DNA of 7,185 nt, from NCBI GenBank assembly GCA_937908275.1, contig CALERA010000463.1:1-7185 (forward strand), in the 5' to 3' direction. This document shows positions 6,034 through 7,185 of the stretch, piece after piece (within the stretch, counting starts at the first letter, position 1; each line of letters opens with the position of its first letter). The notes beneath the pieces are model-generated. The model ran no database searches, was not told the origin of the DNA, and saw only the letters and a program-made list of their open reading frames with translations. Origin of the DNA: an uncultured Desulfarculaceae bacterium. Lineage in GTDB: Bacteria > Desulfobacterota > Desulfarculia > Desulfarculales > Desulfarculaceae. A program made the translations under genes and the position numbers.

Positions 6034-6139
6034 CGTCATTGCGGGCGAAGCGAAGCGATCTCTCGAAGCATTGTTATTAATTTCGATATGTTATAAAAAC
6101 CACGAGAGATTGCCGCGTCGCTGCGCTCCTCGCAATGAC
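6034..6139. repeat. Palindromic MITE/REP-like repeat element (GTCATTGCG family)
   Basis: A left arm (6035-6065, starting GTCATTGCGGGCGAAGCG) and a right arm (6103-6139, ending CTCCTCGCAATGAC) are long imperfect reverse complements. The outer 9 bases and the inner ATCTCTCG/CGAGAGAT are perfect. A 37-base AT-rich centre separates them, against a very GC-rich background. Repeats of this GTCATTGCGAGCGAAGCG type are, to my knowledge, dispersed in many bacterial genomes. The 5 bases CCGGA occur directly on both sides (6029-6033 and 6140-6144), as a target-site duplication would. It carries no transposase, so it would be non-autonomous. It lies between convergent genes, where insertion is harmless. 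Confidence 0.75.
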
Positions 6140-6178
6140 CCGGAGGGCCTTGCGCCAGGCCCAACCCCACCTAGATTC

Positions 6179-6218
6179 GGGTCGTTGATCTGCTGATTGC
6201 CGTTGCGCGAAACGACCC
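6179..6218. repeat. 8-bp perfect inverted repeat
   Basis: GGGTCGTT (6179-6186) and AACGACCC (6211-6218) are perfect reverse complements separated by 24 bases. They lie between the palindromic element and a stronger GC hairpin, in the gap between pyrF and the TPR gene. No gene or known RNA family is recognised here. It may be a weak stem-loop or chance. Confidence 0.3.
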
Positions 6219-6224
6219 CCGACG

Positions 6225-6267
6225 GTCCGCGGCCCGGCGGGGAGCGATCCCCTGGGCCGGGCCGGAC
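6225..6267. terminator. Strong GC hairpin, possible terminator between convergent genes
   Basis: GTCCG-C-GGCCCGG and GGGGA on the left pair with TCCCC, CCGGGCC and GGAC on the right around a GCGA loop. This gives a stem of about 17 bp with one bulge and a small internal loop. It lies 24 bases past the stop of the TPR gene (- strand) and faces pyrF from the other side. Neither strand has a T-run after the stem, so it is not a classic intrinsic terminator. It could still pause polymerase or protect the mRNA 3' end. Confidence 0.4.
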
Positions 6268-6290
6268 GCGGCGCGGGAGAATGTGCGGGC

Positions 6291-7185
6291 CTAATCGTCG
6301 GGCGGGGGCATCGGGGGCACGCCCTCGGAGACCTTGAAACCCTGCTTGTGCAGGCAGGCGTCCAGGAGGGTCGCGGCCTCGCGGAACTCGGGCTGGGATT
6401 CCAGGGCCCGGGTCAGGATCTGGGCCGCGCGCTCGTACTCGGCCATCTCCCAGTAGCAGCGGGCCATGTTGTAGAGCAGGTGCTCGTCCTTGGGGCGGAA
6501 CTGCTGGGCCTTCTGGTAGAGGGTGATGGCCATGTCGAATTTTTTCTGCCGGCGGTAGGCGATGCCCAGCCGGTTGTAGACATGGGCCAGCTCTGGGTCC
6601 AGCTCCAGGGCCCGCTCGTAGAAGCGCTCCGACTGCTCCAGGTGGCCCTCGGCCACCAGGGCGTCGCCCACCTTGACCGGCAACTCCTTGTCCTTGCTGG
6701 CTTCGGCGATGGCCTGCTCGAAGAAGCCCAGGGCCTCCTTCAGGCGTTTGAGCTGCAACTCCAGCTCGCCCATGTAGAAGTACAGCACCGAGGTGACCTC
6801 GCCGCCCTCCTTGAGCCGCTTGGCCGCGCTGACCGCCGCGGCCAGCACCTTCAGGGCGTCCTCCAGGCGTCCGCTGGATTGGTAGACCGAGGCCAGGCCC
6901 AGAAAAGCCCGCAGGCTCAGGGGGTTGGCCTTCAGCGCCCCCATGAACAGCTCTTCGGCCTCCTTCAGGTCGCCCTTCTGGCGCAGGACCTTGCCCAGGC
7001 CCATCTGGGCGTCCTCGGAGCTTTTCACCACCAGGGCCGCGCGATAGGCGGATTCGGCCTTGTCCAGGTCGCCCATGCGCACGGCCACCCGGGCGGCGTC
7101 CATCTGGGCCAGGAACTCCTCCTCGTCCTGGTCCACCAGGTGGTCCAGGGCCTGGTCCACCGCCTCGCTCAGGCGACCGGCGTCC
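6291..7185 (-). CDS. Tetratricopeptide repeat protein (N-terminus outside window)
   Basis: At least 297 residues, open to the window edge. A GTG at 7160 could serve as a start, but the frame continues upstream without a stop (DAGRLSEA before it) and shows no ribosome site there, so the gene is probably longer. About seven 34-residue TPR units can be laid out from the GTG: near 17-50, 51-84, 85-118, 125-158, 160-193, 194-227 and 228-261. They carry the usual A/G at position 8, A at 20 and P at 32 (for example YNRLGIAYRRQKKFDMAI and YNMARCYWEMAEYERAA). TPR arrays are protein-binding scaffolds. There is no signal peptide or membrane segment in the visible part, which suggests a cytoplasmic protein. 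It ends in a short Pro-rich tail (VPPMPPPDD). The missing N-terminus could carry another domain, such as a response-regulator receiver, but nothing here shows it. Confidence 0.85.
   Translation of the reverse strand, partial: DAGRLSEAVDQALDHLVDQDEEEFLAQMDAARVAVRMGDLDKAESAYRAALVVKSSEDAQMGLGKVLRQKGDLKEAEELFMGALKANPLSLRAFLGLASVYQSSGRLEDALKVLAAAVSAAKRLKEGGEVTSVLYFYMGELELQLKRLKEALGFFEQAIAEASKDKELPVKVGDALVAEGHLEQSERFYERALELDPELAHVYNRLGIAYRRQKKFDMAITLYQKAQQFRPKDEHLLYNMARCYWEMAEYERAAQILTRALESQPEFREAATLLDACLHKQGFKVSEGVPPMPPPDD

Noticed and set aside
3378..6039. Long - strand open frames opposite amrS, radC and pyrF.
   Set aside because: They are rich in G, A, R and H with no domain pattern, whereas the + strand frames have complete conserved motifs.
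5996..6196. A 66-codon open frame on the + strand with peptides such as GEAKRSL and LPRRCAPRND.
   Set aside because: It is read through the palindromic repeat. Peptides of this kind come from translating that repeat family and are often wrongly annotated as small proteins. No ribosome site supports the start.
6291..7160. The GTG at 7160 as the true start of the TPR protein.
   Set aside because: The frame stays open to the window edge and no ribosome site precedes the GTG, so the gene is treated as partial.

Overview
This is a GC-rich bacterial window of ordinary chromosomal genes. It suggests a Desulfobacterota (deltaproteobacterial) organism. The inference rests on a long CheZ with a CheY-binding tail, an AmmeMemoRadiSam radical SAM enzyme, RadC and PyrF side by side, strong G/C preference at third codon positions, and a GTCATTGCG-type palindromic repeat. 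No rRNA, tRNA, CRISPR array or transposase is visible.

Left edge (1-1453, + strand): about 50 bases encode an internal piece of guanylate kinase. They run directly, out of frame, into a 5'-truncated cheZ. Neither gene is whole at this junction, so it is either an assembly chimera or a rearrangement breakpoint. The CheZ is about twice the enterobacterial length. It carries an extra middle domain between two Ala/Pro-rich linkers, yet keeps the catalytic Asp/Gln pair and the C-terminal CheY-binding peptide.

Middle (1553-3248, - strand): three membrane-protein genes. They are a two-helix membrane protein with a GspG pseudopilin-like C-terminal domain, a 103-aa two-helix protein with a coiled-coil tail (followed by a clear intrinsic terminator), and a two-helix protein with a bacterial PH (YdbS/DUF304-type) domain. 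The gaps hold several inverted repeats.

Right half (3355-5991, + strand): a divergent promoter region with a perfect 9-bp inverted repeat separates the PH-domain gene from an apparent operon, amrS-radC-pyrF. AmrS is the radical SAM member of the AmmeMemoRadiSam set, RadC is a JAB/MPN-domain protein, and PyrF makes UMP. The three jobs have no obvious shared pathway.

Right edge (5992-7185): a 299-bp gap between convergent genes holds a 106-bp palindromic, MITE-like repeat with a possible 5-bp target duplication, plus two further inverted repeats. Beyond it, on the - strand, lies a TPR-repeat protein that runs off the window at its N-terminus.

I do not see a convincing new multi-gene system. 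The points most worth following up are the gmk/cheZ junction, the expanded CheZ, the pseudopilin-like domain on an unusual anchor, and the palindromic repeat.
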